Origin: Intestinibacillus massiliensis
GTDB lineage: Bacteria; Bacillota; Clostridia; Oscillospirales; Butyricicoccaceae
Length of the DNA stretch: 46,625 nucleotides
Assembly (NCBI RefSeq): GCF_900155735.1
Contig: NZ_LT707033.1
Location: 1-46,625 of the forward strand
Reading direction: 5' to 3'
Every line of letters starts with the position of its first letter. Position 1 is the first letter of the stretch. Both the position numbers and the translations under genes were made by a program. This document shows, in pieces, positions 25,318 to 34,642 of this stretch. The notes below the pieces were generated by a model. The model was not told where the DNA came from. It was given only the letters and a program-made list of their open reading frames with translations, and ran no database searches.

Positions 25318-25396
25318 TGCATTTTTCCGAAAACGGACTTTGCTGTCCAGTGGAAAGTAGAGATGGCGGCAAAGTCCATCGTGAAAGGAGTTCCAA

Positions 25397-25792
25397 ATGA
25401 GTGTAGATAAATTCAACAGCGAGGGGTATTACGACCCCACCGCATACGAGGCCATGACCACCATTGAGAAAGAGGAACGGGCGCTCCGTGCGTTTCGCCC
25501 CATCGTGTATATCTGCTCTACATATACCAGGGAGATTTACAGTGCCAATATTCTGGAGGTCGAAGCCGGAACGAATGGGTTCCAGGGCGGCGACAGCGGT
25601 CACGGCAGTCGTGCGTACATCCGAATTGAGGATATGGGCGGGACAGATATTCGCATCAATCCCCTTGGCCGTGACGGCGAGGAGGGCTTTGAACTGTTCC
25701 CGGGTGGTGACTGTGAATTGGAACCCATGACCACCGCTCTGAAGTTCATTACCAAAGCCCTGGAAGATGGCGCCAAGGAGGTGCATGATTGA
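25397..25792 (+). CDS. Prophage protein, apparent fusion of a DUF4406-like start and an unrelated C-terminal domain
   Basis: 131 aa; AAGGAG lies 7 nt before ATG. The first 50 residues (SVDKFNSEGYYDPTAYEAM, then FRPIVYICSTY) resemble the beginning of DUF4406 proteins, but the nucleotide-sugar-like core expected next is missing. From about residue 51 (YSANILEVEAGTNGFQGGD) to the end it resembles a separate small phage protein. An in-frame deletion between two neighbouring genes would explain this. The stop codon overlaps the next ATG (TGATG). The comparison rests on memory. Confidence 0.55.
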   Translation: MSVDKFNSEGYYDPTAYEAMTTIEKEERALRAFRPIVYICSTYTREIYSANILEVEAGTNGFQGGDSGHGSRAYIRIEDMGGTDIRINPLGRDGEEGFELFPGGDCELEPMTTALKFITKALEDGAKEVHD

Positions 25793-28041
25793 TGTTCACC
25801 TTATACCATGCCGACTGTATCGGCCAAGCCAACAACTGCCTGTATCCGCACCGGGTGGAAATCACCGATGAGGCTTCTCTGGCCGAAGCTGTCAGCCGTG
25901 ATTATGTCTGTGCGGAATACGAAGGCAGCTACCGCAACAACGATAACTTCCTCGGCAGCGACTGTCTGTCCGTGGAATGTGACAACGACCATTCGGATGA
26001 CCCGAAGGACTGGAAAATGCCTGCGGATATTGCAGCCGCTTTTCCCGGTGTAACCTTTGCTGTCCACTACAGCCGCAACCACATGAAGGTCAAAAACGGC
26101 AGAACGGCAAGACCCAAGTTCCATGCATTCTTCGCCATCGACCGCATTGAGGATGCCGAGGAGTACAGCAATCTGAAAAAGCTGGTCAACGCCATCTTCC
26201 CGTATTTTGACACCAAGGCCCTGGATGCTGCTCGTTTCTACTTTGGTACCCGGAATCCCAATGTGGAAGTTTTCCCCGGCGATATGACCCTCACTGAGTT
26301 CCTATCTTTCAATGACTTTGATGCAGAGCTGCCGGAAGGCACACATGGCGGCAATACCGTAATTCCCGAAGGCAGCCACAACGCCACCATGTCCCGCTTT
26401 GCCGGTCGTGTCATCAAAAAGTACGGCGACAGCGAAACCGCCTACCAGTGCTTTGCGGAAAAATGCAACCCTCCGCTGGAGCAGTTTGAACTTCAGACCA
26501 TTTGGCACAGCGCACAGAAGTTCTATGCCAAAGTTCAGCAGCAGGACGGCTATATTGCCCCGGAAGAATACAACCGCGATTATAGCCTGCGCCCCTCCGA
26601 CTTCTCCGACATCGGACAGGCCAAGGTGCTGGCAAGGGAGTATGCTGCCGAAATGGTCTACACCGATGCCACCGACTATATGCGCTATGTCGGAACCCAT
26701 TGGGCAGAGTCTAAGCAGATGGCAGTCGGTGCCTACGAGGAGTTCCTTGACCGTCAGCTTGCTGAAGCTATCCTTGCCGTAGACAAAACAAAGCAGGCAC
26801 TACTGGATACCGGGATCGGACAAGACCTCATCTCTGCCGGCGGTAAGACTCTGGAAAAAGCAATTGATGACAGCAGCGAAAAAGCCTTTGCTGCATACTG
26901 CTTCGCCCTGGCTTACAAAGCCTTCGTCATGAAACGCCGGGACATGAAATATGTGACCTCCGCTCTGCAGGCGGCAAAGCCCATGCTCCTGTGCAACATC
27001 CAGGAGTTTGACACACAGGAGTTCCTGCTTAATACCCCTGCCGCCACCTACGACCTCCGGCTCGGTATGAGCGGTGCCCACGACCATTGCGCTGATGACC
27101 TCATCACCAAAATGACCACCGTTTCTCCCTCCGATGAAGGCGTGGAACTGTGGCTGTCCTCTGTGGAGAACTTCTCCTGCGGTGACAAGGAACTCATCGA
27201 CTATGTGCAGCAGACCGTAGGTCTGGCGGCAATCGGCAAGGTGTATCAGGAGGCTCTCATCATTGCCTACGGTGAGGGCAGCAACGGCAAGTCTACCTTT
27301 TGGAATGCCATCGCAAAGGTTCTCGGTACTTACAGCGGCTCCATGTCTGCCGATGCGCTGACCGTTGGATGCAAGCGAAATGTGAAGCCGGAGATGGCCG
27401 AACTGAAGGGCAAACGCCTGGTCATCGCTGCGGAACTGGAGGAAGGTATGCGCCTGAACACCTCCATCGTCAAGCAGCTTTGCTCCACCGATGAAGTTTC
27501 GGCAGAAAAGAAATACAAGGACCCGTTCAAATATGTGCCGACCCACACGCTGGTGCTGTATACCAATCGCCTTCCCAGGGTCGGTGCCAATGATGACGGT
27601 ACCTGGCGCCGCCTGATTGTTATCCCGTTCAATGCCAAAATCCGTGGCAAATCCGACATCAAGAACTATGCCGACTACCTTGTAAAAAATGCAGGCGGTG
27701 CGATTCTGGCATGGATCATCGAAGGTGCACAGAAAGCCATCAAAAATAACTTCACACTCTCCGTTCCCCAGGTGGTACAGAATGCCATTACCCAATACCG
27801 GGACAACAACGACTGGCTCTCCATTTTCATCGAGGACTGCTGTGAGGTCGACCGCACCTTTACGCAGAAGTCCGGCGACCTGTATCAGGAGTACCGTGCA
27901 TACTGTGGGCGCAACGGCGAGTATGCCCGCAGCACTACGGACTTTTACACAGGGCTGGAAAACGCAGGCTTTATGCGAAAAAAGACCAAGGCAGGCAATG
28001 TCATTCTGGGGTTGCAGCTGAAGTCTGATTTCCTGGAATAA
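25792..28041 (+). CDS. Phage primase-helicase, D5/P4 family
   Basis: 749 aa from ATG 25792, with AAGGAGG 10 nt upstream. The N-terminal half carries a primase-like region (LYHADCIGQANNCLYPHRVE, then RPKFHAFFAI). The C-terminal half is a D5-type superfamily 3 helicase: Walker A GEGSNGKST at about 494-502, followed by VIAAELEEGMRLNTSIVKQL and the sensor-like VLYTNRLPRV, and a terminal winged-helix domain. Such proteins open the origin and prime phage replication. This is the only large replication gene here without a lesion. Confidence 0.88.
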   Translation: MFTLYHADCIGQANNCLYPHRVEITDEASLAEAVSRDYVCAEYEGSYRNNDNFLGSDCLSVECDNDHSDDPKDWKMPADIAAAFPGVTFAVHYSRNHMKVKNGRTARPKFHAFFAIDRIEDAEEYSNLKKLVNAIFPYFDTKALDAARFYFGTRNPNVEVFPGDMTLTEFLSFNDFDAELPEGTHGGNTVIPEGSHNATMSRFAGRVIKKYGDSETAYQCFAEKCNPPLEQFELQTIWHSAQKFYAKVQQQDGYIAPEEYNRDYSLRPSDFSDIGQAKVLAREYAAEMVYTDATDYMRYVGTHWAESKQMAVGAYEEFLDRQLAEAILAVDKTKQALLDTGIGQDLISAGGKTLEKAIDDSSEKAFAAYCFALAYKAFVMKRRDMKYVTSALQAAKPMLLCNIQEFDTQEFLLNTPAATYDLRLGMSGAHDHCADDLITKMTTVSPSDEGVELWLSSVENFSCGDKELIDYVQQTVGLAAIGKVYQEALIIAYGEGSNGKSTFWNAIAKVLGTYSGSMSADALTVGCKRNVKPEMAELKGKRLVIAAELEEGMRLNTSIVKQLCSTDEVSAEKKYKDPFKYVPTHTLVLYTNRLPRVGANDDGTWRRLIVIPFNAKIRGKSDIKNYADYLVKNAGGAILAWIIEGAQKAIKNNFTLSVPQVVQNAITQYRDNNDWLSIFIEDCCEVDRTFTQKSGDLYQEYRAYCGRNGEYARSTTDFYTGLENAGFMRKKTKAGNVILGLQLKSDFLE

Positions 28042-28064
28042 TCCAAAAGTCGGAGGAATCCTTG

Positions 28065-29429
28065 ATGAGATACGCACCCCATGATTACCAGACCTACGCC
28101 ATCGACTACATCGAAACTCATCCCATTGCCACAGTCTTTCTGGACATGGGTCTTGGCAAGACGAGCATCACGCTGACGGCCATTAACGACCTGCTGTTTG
28201 ACAGCTTTGAGGTTCACAAGGTGCTGGTGGTAACTCCGCTGCGAGTGGCACGGGACACCTGGACGGCTGAAGTCGATAAATGGGATCACCTCCAGAACCT
28301 CATCTGCTCTGTGGCTGTCGGCACTGAACCCCAGCGCCGTGCAGCATTCATGCGGAAGGCTGATATTTACATCATCAACCGCGAGAACATCCAGTGGCTG
28401 GTGGAGGAAATCGGCATCGCCTTCGACTTTGACATGATCGTGATTGACGAGCTGTCCTCCTTCAAGAACCACAGCACAAAGCGATTTAAGGCGATGTTGA
28501 AGGTTCGCCCCAGAGTGAACCGCATTGTGGGGCTGACCGGCACTCCGGCATCTAACGGTCTGATGGATCTCTGGGCAGAGTTCCGCATCCTGGACATGGG
28601 ACAACGCCTTGGACGGTTCATCACCAAATATCGCACTGACTATTTCCAGCCGGACAAGCGCAACGGGCAAATCATCTACAGCTACAAACCCCTGCCGTAT
28701 GCGGAGGATGCCATCTACCGACAAATCTCCGACATCACCATTTCCATGAAAGCCACCGACCACCTGCAGATGCCGGAACTGGTGTCCAGCGAATATGTAG
28801 TACAGCTTTCTGATGATGAAGCAGACGATTACGAAAAGCTGAAGCGTTAACTGGTGCTGTCACTTCCAGACGGTGAAGTCACCGCCGCCAATGTCGCATC
28901 CCTCTCCGGCAAACTGAGTCAGATGGCGAATGGAGCCATTTACGATGACTCCGGCGATGTGGTTCATATCCATGATCGCAAACTGGATGCCCTTGAGGAT
29001 TTGATTGAAGCAGCAAACGGAAAGCCTGTCCTGGTAGCATACTGGTTCAAGCATGACCTCGCCAGAATCACAGAGCGACTGAAGAAGCTGCACATCCCGT
29101 TTTCTCGCCTGGACGATTCCACCAGTATTCGCAGATGGAACAACGGCGAAATCCCCGTGGCTCTGATTCACCCCGCTTCGGCAGGACACGGTCTGAACCT
29201 CCAGTCCGGCGGCTCCACCCTCATCTGGTTTGGCCTAACTTGGAGTTTGGAACTCTACCAGCAGACCGTAGCCCGTTTGTGGCGGCAGGGTCAGATCTCC
29301 GAAACCGTGGTGGTGCAGCACATCATCACAAAGGGCACCATTGACAACCGCATCATGAAAGCCCTCTCCCAAAAGGAGCATACCCAGACGGCCCTTATCG
29401 ATGCCGTTAAAGCGGACTTGAAAATCTGA
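28065..29429 (+). pseudogene. Phage SNF2/DEAD-box helicase, interrupted by TAA
   Basis: The frame 28065-29429 would give 454 aa with one internal TAA at 28848-28850. Before it: Walker A MGLGKTSITL near residue 28, the Walker B DELSSF near 126, and the SNF2-type GLTGTPASNGLMDLWAE. After it: the second helicase lobe, with ASAGHGLNLQSGG and ARLWRQGQ (motif VI). The break separates the two lobes, so each product alone should be inactive. GGAGG lies 9 nt before ATG. The TAA follows KLKR, where I expect a Glu codon. Confidence 0.82.
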
Positions 29430-29484
29430 GACAAAATACAACAATCCGTGCCAATCCGAGGATTAAAAATTCGGAGGTACGAAT

Positions 29485-29715
29485 ATGGAACCTTATCAGG
29501 CATTAGCCAACGCCATCGTAGAACTGGCTGCAAAAGACTACAAAACGGCTCTCAAATATCACTACAAGCACCCGGACAAAAGCGAGTATGCAGCAGAGGT
29601 CGATTCTCTGGAGCGGTTCTTCCGTTCCGGCTGGTATGGAATGCTGACAGACCTGGACGGCGAGTATCTGATGAAAGGTGTGCAAGCCCTCGTCCGTAAG
29701 GAGGTGGCAGCATGA
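29485..29715 (+). CDS. Small conserved-looking prophage protein
   Basis: 76 aa; GGAGG lies 9 nt before ATG. A helical protein (ALANAIVELAAKDYKTALKY) with several Tyr and Lys residues and no cysteine. It overlaps the next start by 4 nt (ATGA), so both are probably translated together. Similar small genes occur between helicase and sigma-like genes in Clostridia prophages; the function is unknown. Confidence 0.6.
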   Translation: MEPYQALANAIVELAAKDYKTALKYHYKHPDKSEYAAEVDSLERFFRSGWYGMLTDLDGEYLMKGVQALVRKEVAA

Positions 29716-30137
29716 CTGCAAAGGAATACTTGAACCAGGTATACCGTCTGGATCAGCGTATCCAGAGTAAGCAGGAACAAATCGCTTCTCTGAATGACCT
29801 GGCTACCAGTTGTTCCGCAACCATGACCGGGATGCCGAGGAACCCCAACCGTGGCGGTTCACGCATGGCCGATGCGGTGTGTAAAATCAACGACCTGGAA
29901 AATGAGATCGCAGCGGACATGGAAAAGCTGGTGCAGTTGAAGGCTGAAATCATAGCGACCATCAAAGCCGTGGACTGCATCGAATATCAGCTTATTCTGG
30001 AAAAGCGGTATATTAGCGGAAAGTCCTGGCCCGAAATAGCGGTTGACTTAGGCTACAAGATGCGCCACCTGTATAAACTACATGATGAAGCACTCGCCGA
30101 CATAAAAATTCCTGAAAAATATTTGCCCGTGCAGTGA
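29712..30137 (+). CDS. Phage transcription regulator, DUF1492/sigma-70 region 4-like
   Basis: 141 aa. A long N-terminal coiled coil (NQVYRLDQRIQSKQEQIASL) is followed by a C-terminal helix-turn-helix (LILEKRYISGKSWPEIAVDL, then YKMRHLYKLHDEAL) of the sigma-70 region 4/ArpU kind. Proteins of this type switch on late phage genes, but none of those late genes remain in this prophage. It is intact and coupled to the gene before it. Confidence 0.78.
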   Translation: MTAKEYLNQVYRLDQRIQSKQEQIASLNDLATSCSATMTGMPRNPNRGGSRMADAVCKINDLENEIAADMEKLVQLKAEIIATIKAVDCIEYQLILEKRYISGKSWPEIAVDLGYKMRHLYKLHDEALADIKIPEKYLPVQ

Positions 30138-30255
30138 ATGGCACTATTTCACACTCCGCATTAGTGGTATCATTATAATGGCGAAAGAGAATACAGAACG
30201 GCCTCATGGGAGCGATCCCGTGGGGCTTTTCTTATGCCTGCAAGGAGGTGAAACG

Positions 30256-30615
30256 ATGCCGAAGAAACCCAAACGCCCCTGTTCTTACCCAGGCTGTCCC
30301 AAGCTGACGGACGGCAGGTTCTGCGAGGAACACGCAAAGGCCGAAGCCAAACGCTACGAAAAGTACGACAGAGACCCTGCTGTACACCGTAGGCACGGAC
30401 GGGCGTGGAAGCGTATCCGTGACAGCTATGTCCAAGCCCACCCTCTGTGTGAGCTGTGCCAGAAGGAAGGTCGGCTTGTTCCTACCGAGGAAGTCCACCA
30501 CAAGACTCCATTGTCCGAAGGCGGCACTCATGCAATGGACAATCTCATAGACCTCTGCAAGTCCTGCCACTCTCGCATCCATGCAGAGCGCGGCGACCGC
30601 TGGCATAACCACTGA
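30256..30615 (+). CDS. Phage HNH endonuclease
   Basis: 119 aa from ATG 30256, with AAGGAGG 8 nt upstream. An N-terminal cysteine motif (CSYPGCPKLTDGRFCEEH) precedes the HNH core: CELC, EEVHHKTPLSEGGTHAMDN and LCKSCHSRIH. Such nucleases sit just before the terminase genes in many phages and assist DNA packaging. Its place before the terminase small subunit fits. Confidence 0.88.
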   Translation: MPKKPKRPCSYPGCPKLTDGRFCEEHAKAEAKRYEKYDRDPAVHRRHGRAWKRIRDSYVQAHPLCELCQKEGRLVPTEEVHHKTPLSEGGTHAMDNLIDLCKSCHSRIHAERGDRWHNH

Positions 30616-30735
30616 CCCCAGGGGCGGGTCAAATCTCCGGAGCCTTGCCGCTGGGCAACGGTGCCGGGGTCACGTGCGCAAAATCGCAAAAGTTTTCAGG
30701 GGAATAGACCCCCCACCGAAGGAGGTGTATGAAAA

Positions 30736-31278
30736 ATGGGTCAAAGAGGACCTAAACCCGGCTCCGGCGGCAGACCCAAAAAGCCTATCGCCGACAAGAT
30801 TGCGGACGGAAGTGCAGGTCATAGACCGCTGACTGTCATTGACTTCAAAGACAGCGCGGCAGATCTGGAATGTCAGCCGATGCCGAAGCCTTCCGAGTTC
30901 CTTTCCGCTCCGCAGAAGGATGGCTCCACCTTGTGTGCCGCCGAAATTTATGAAACCACCTGGCAGTGGCTTGCCGACCGTGGCTGCGTGGCGATTATCT
31001 CGCCCCAGCTTATTGAACGGTTCGCTATGGCAAGCGCCAGATGGATTCAGTGCGAAAGCATCACCAGCCAACTCGGTTTTCTGGCAAAGCACCCCACCAC
31101 GGGTGCGGCGATCCAATCACCCTATGTGGCTATCGCAGACAAATACATGACCCAGGCAAACCGCCTGTGGTCGGAGATTTTCCAAATCGTCCGTGAGAAC
31201 TGCACCGGCGAATATACAGGTGCCAGCCCCCAGGATGATGTGATGGAACGATTGCTCAGAGCAAGGAAAGGAAACTGA
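30736..31278 (+). CDS. Phage terminase small subunit, P27 family
   Basis: 180 aa; AAGGAGG lies about 10 nt before ATG. The N-terminus MGQRGPKPGSGGRPKKPIAD is the typical start of this family, followed by a helical region that binds the packaging site. The large subunit, portal and capsid genes that should follow are absent; the gene is instead followed by SAM synthetase and ParB-like genes and then by recombinases. The gene is intact but has no partner here. Confidence 0.82.
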   Translation: MGQRGPKPGSGGRPKKPIADKIADGSAGHRPLTVIDFKDSAADLECQPMPKPSEFLSAPQKDGSTLCAAEIYETTWQWLADRGCVAIISPQLIERFAMASARWIQCESITSQLGFLAKHPTTGAAIQSPYVAIADKYMTQANRLWSEIFQIVRENCTGEYTGASPQDDVMERLLRARKGN

Positions 31279-31280
31279 CT

Positions 31281-32063
31281 ATGATTGAAAAAGTAAACCA
31301 CTGCCACCCGGACAAGGTGACTGACAGAATTGCCGGGGCTATCGTAGACCTGGCGTACAAAAATGAAGCAAACCCCAAAATCGCTGTGGAGGTTCTCATT
31401 GGTCATGGTGTGTGCCATGTAATCATCGAGACAACTGCCCAGCTTGACATGGTGGAGATCACCGATGCCCTCTACCGCATCGCTGGGGCGATTGTTCCCA
31501 ACATCCACATCGTTCCCCAGGATGCCCATCTGACCAGAAACCAGTCCGGCGGCATCCGCTGCGGTGACAACGGCATCTTTAAGGGTATGCCGCTGACCTC
31601 CGAGCAGAAGGCTCTGTCCGAAATTGCCCGTGCCATTTATGGCAAGCATCCCTATGACGGCAAATACATCCTGGACAGCGACCGGCTCATCATTTGCCAG
31701 AGCAATGCAGCGACCGATGGCCTTGCTGCCGATTACCCCAATGCGGAAATCAATCCGCTCGGTGACTGAACCGGTGATCCCGATGTTGATACCGGCGCGA
31801 CAAACCGCAAGCTGGGGTCTGACATGGCTGACTCTGTAATCGGCGGTGGTCTCCACGGCAAAGACCTCTCCAAAGCCGATGTATCCGTAAACATCTATAC
31901 CTGGCTCAAAGCCCAGCAGACCGGCAAGCCCGTAGAACTGTGCTGCGCCATTGGGGATGACACCATTGACGGCAAGCCCTATGCGGAAATTGTCGAAATT
32001 GCTCGAAAGTTCATCTCCGACCTGGGCGGCTTTGAGAAGTTCGCAGAATGGGGGTTGTTCTGA
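31281..32063 (+). pseudogene. metK: Phage S-adenosylmethionine synthetase, interrupted by TGA
   Basis: The frame 31281-32063 would give 260 aa, with one TGA at 31767-31769. Family motifs: HCHPDKVTDRIAGAIVDLA at the start (GHPDK in the bacterial enzyme), and after the TGA the segments DTGATNRKLGSDMADSV and GGGLHGKDLSKADVSVNIY, which bind ATP and Mg in MetK. I expect Trp (TGG) at the stop. It is shorter than host MetK (about 380-400 aa), as usual for phage copies, which supply SAM to phage methyltransferases. No phage methyltransferase remains here. Confidence 0.8.
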
Positions 32064-32653
32064 TGCTGATCGAGAAAAAGAACACCACTGACCTTCTGCC
32101 TGCGGACTATAACCCCAGAAAAGACCTCAAGCCGGGTGATGCCGAGTACGAAAAGCTGAAACGCTCCATTGAGCAGTTCGGATATGTGGAGCCTGTCATC
32201 TGGAACAAGACCACCGGCAGAGTTGTCGGAGGTCACCAGCGGCTCAAGGTTCTCATCGACATGGGAATCACCGAGGTGGAATGCGTTGTGGTGGAGATGG
32301 ACGAGGACAAGGAAAAAGCCCTCAACATCGCCCTCAACAAAATCTCCGGCGATTGGGATAAGGACAAACTGGCTCTGCTCATCGCCGACCTGCCGGGCGC
32401 GGATTTTGATGTATCCCTCACCGGCTTTGAGCCTGCGGAGATCGATGCCTTGTATAAAGACACCCTCTCTGACAAGTGCCGCACCGTCTGGTGGAACAGC
32501 CACCCTGAAGCGGTCAATCGCAAAGCCGTGTACAGCTTCACCTGTGCCCACTGCGGAAAGCCCTTCACAGCCTATGGCAATGCCGGACGGAAATACTGCT
32601 CCCACGCCTGCTACATCGCAGACCGTTATAAAGGCGGTGATGAGCATGAGTGA
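32063..32653 (+). CDS. ParB-like N-terminal domain joined to a zinc-ribbon tail (chimera)
   Basis: 196 aa; the ATG overlaps the preceding TGA. Residues about 8-105 form a ParB-type nuclease/CTPase domain (LLPADYNPRKDL, VEPVIWNKTTGRVVGGHQRL). In related prophages this domain is followed by a DNA methyltransferase. Here, from about residue 133 (TLSDKCRTVWWNSHPEAVN), the sequence changes to a short cysteine-rich end (CAHCGKPF, then KYCSHACYIADRY) of the kind that precedes recombinase genes. A deletion that removed the methyltransferase and all structural genes and fused the two ends in frame is the simplest explanation. Confidence 0.7.
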   Translation: MLIEKKNTTDLLPADYNPRKDLKPGDAEYEKLKRSIEQFGYVEPVIWNKTTGRVVGGHQRLKVLIDMGITEVECVVVEMDEDKEKALNIALNKISGDWDKDKLALLIADLPGADFDVSLTGFEPAEIDALYKDTLSDKCRTVWWNSHPEAVNRKAVYSFTCAHCGKPFTAYGNAGRKYCSHACYIADRYKGGDEHE

Positions 32654-32825
32654 GACGGCATTCCGCGCCGAACTGCAATACCAGACCGCCATATCGATAG
32701 CAAAAAACCTCCTGAGTCAAGGGCTTCTGACCGAGGAGGAATATGCCGTAATTGATACAAAACTGCGGGCTGATTTCGAGCCAACTTTGGGTACATTATT
32801 ATCCGAAAATGACTTGATAAAATAG
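32646..32825 (+). CDS. Small SHOCT-like protein preceding serine recombinases
   Basis: 59 aa. It overlaps the end of the previous gene by 8 nt. The C-terminal half (AKNLLSQGLLTEEEYAVIDT) has the LxxxGxIxxEEY pattern of SHOCT domains. Short proteins of this kind stand directly before large serine recombinase genes in many Clostridia elements and may modulate them. The 44-aa gene at 37257 has a similar pattern. Confidence 0.65.
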   Translation: MSETAFRAELQYQTAISIAKNLLSQGLLTEEEYAVIDTKLRADFEPTLGTLLSENDLIK

Positions 32826-32865
32826 GCTTTTAGAGTGATATATAGTGTCGGAAAGGAGTGATTTT

Positions 32866-34642
32866 ATGCGTAAAATCAGTAAAATCGAAAACAAAATACC
32901 GCATATTCCGAGCCGCAAAAAGGTCGCTGCCTACGCCCGTGTTTCAATGGAGTCCGAGCGTTTGCACCACTCCCTTTCGGCACAGATCAGCTACTACAGC
33001 GACCTCATCCAAAAGCACCGCGATTGGGAGTATGTTGGAGTCTACGCTGACAACGGCATCTCCGGCACCAGAGCAGAAGACCGTGCAGAGTTCAATCGGA
33101 TGCTGGCTGACTGCGAAGCCGGGAAGATAGACATTGTCCTCACAAAGTCCATTTCACGCTTTGCCAGAAACACGGTCGACCTTCTGGAGACGGTTCGCCA
33201 TCTCAAGGAGCTGGGCATCTCCGTCCGCTTTGAAAAGGAACGCATTGATTCCATGACCGAGGACGGCGAATTGATGCTGACCCTTTTGGTATCCTTCGCC
33301 CAGGAAGAAAGCCGCAGCATTTCCGACAATGTGAAATGGGGGACGAGAAAACGCTTTGAACAGGGCATCCCCAACGGACGGTTCAATATCTACGGTTATC
33401 GCTGGGAGGGCGACCACCTGGTCATTGAGCCGGAGGGAGCCGCCATTGTCCGGCTCATCTTTGATGACTTCCTGGCAGGGCTTTCGGCAGAAACCACCGA
33501 AAAGAAACTGGCCGAAATGGGAGTCAAATCCTACAAGGGTCAGCGCTTCGGGAACACATCCATTCGCCAGATTCTTGGCAACATCACCTATACGGGAAAC
33601 CTGCTTTTTCAAAAGGAATATGTGGTAGACCCCATCAGCGGCAAGAGCAAAAAGAACTACGGTGAGCTGCCGTAGTATTTCGTAGAGAACACCCACGAGC
33701 CGATTATTCCGATGGAGGTCCACCAGGCGGTGCAGGCAGAAAAAGCCCGCCGCAGAGAACTTGGGGTGTTTGCCAACTGGAGCATCAACACCTCCTGCTT
33801 CACCAGCAAAATCAAATGCGGTCACTGTGGTTCCAGCTTCGTGCGGAACACCCGCAGGAACAGAGCCAAGCACAAGGCTCCACATGACTCGGATATGTAC
33901 ACCACCTACGGCTGCGGAACGCAGAAAAAGAAAGGCGGCTCCTGTCCGGCAAAGGACATCCGAGAGGACATTCTCCGAGAGAAGTGCGCCGAGGTGCTGG
34001 GGCTTGCCGAATTTGACGAGGAAGTGTTCAGTGTCCAAGTGGAGAAAATCATCGTGCCGGAACACGGGGTTCTGGAGTTCTACATGACGGACGGGCAGAT
34101 TATCCGCACCACCTGGCAGTCCACGGCAAAGAAGGATTGCTGGACGGATGAGCACAGAGCCGCCAAGGGTCGGTATGTGCAAGAGCATCAGCTTGGCCCC
34201 AACTCCTCCTGTTTCACCAGCCGAATCCGCTGCGACCACTGTGGGGAGAATTACCGCAGGCAACGCTCCCGCCGCAAGGCTGGCGATTATGTGTCCGTCT
34301 GGCGGTGTGCATCCGCTGGCAACTGCGACAGCCCAAGTATAAAGGAGGAAACGCTCAAAGAGTTTTGTGCCGAGGCTCTGGGGACTGACGGTTTCGATGA
34401 GACCGCCTTCAGAGAGCAGATCGCCTGCATCCACATCACCGCACCCTTCCCACTCTCCATCCACTTTTTTTGACGGACACACTTTTGAGGGCGAATGGGA
34501 AAACAAGCGGCAGATGCCAAAGCACAGCGAGGAACGCAAAGAACACATGAGACAGAAAATGATTGAGAATTGGAGGAAAAGACGTGGCGAAAGTAACGAC
34601 CATTCCGGCAACGATCAGCCGGTTCACAGCGACACCGATTAA
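32866..34642 (+). pseudogene. Large serine recombinase A, broken by TAG and a T-run frameshift
   Basis: AAGGAG lies 6 nt before ATG. The catalytic domain starts KVAAYARVSMESERLHHSL (nucleophile Ser in ARVS) and includes TKSISRFARNTVDLLETV. A TAG at 33673-33675 after ELP replaces an expected Gln codon; the frame continues YFVENTHEPIIPMEVHQAV with zinc-ribbon cysteines (KCGHCGSSFVR, later RCDHCGENY). A second lesion, seven T at 34465-34471 instead of six, causes a stop; one base fewer restores the tail (DGHTFEGEWENKRQMPKHSE) to 34642. The catalytic domain may still be made as a 269-residue fragment. Confidence 0.85.

Noticed and set aside
26800-28077. Long minus-strand open frame opposite the primase-helicase
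   Set aside because: It mirrors the codon structure of a clearly real gene, has no ribosome site and shows no motif. The same holds for other long antisense frames in the GC-rich prophage genes.
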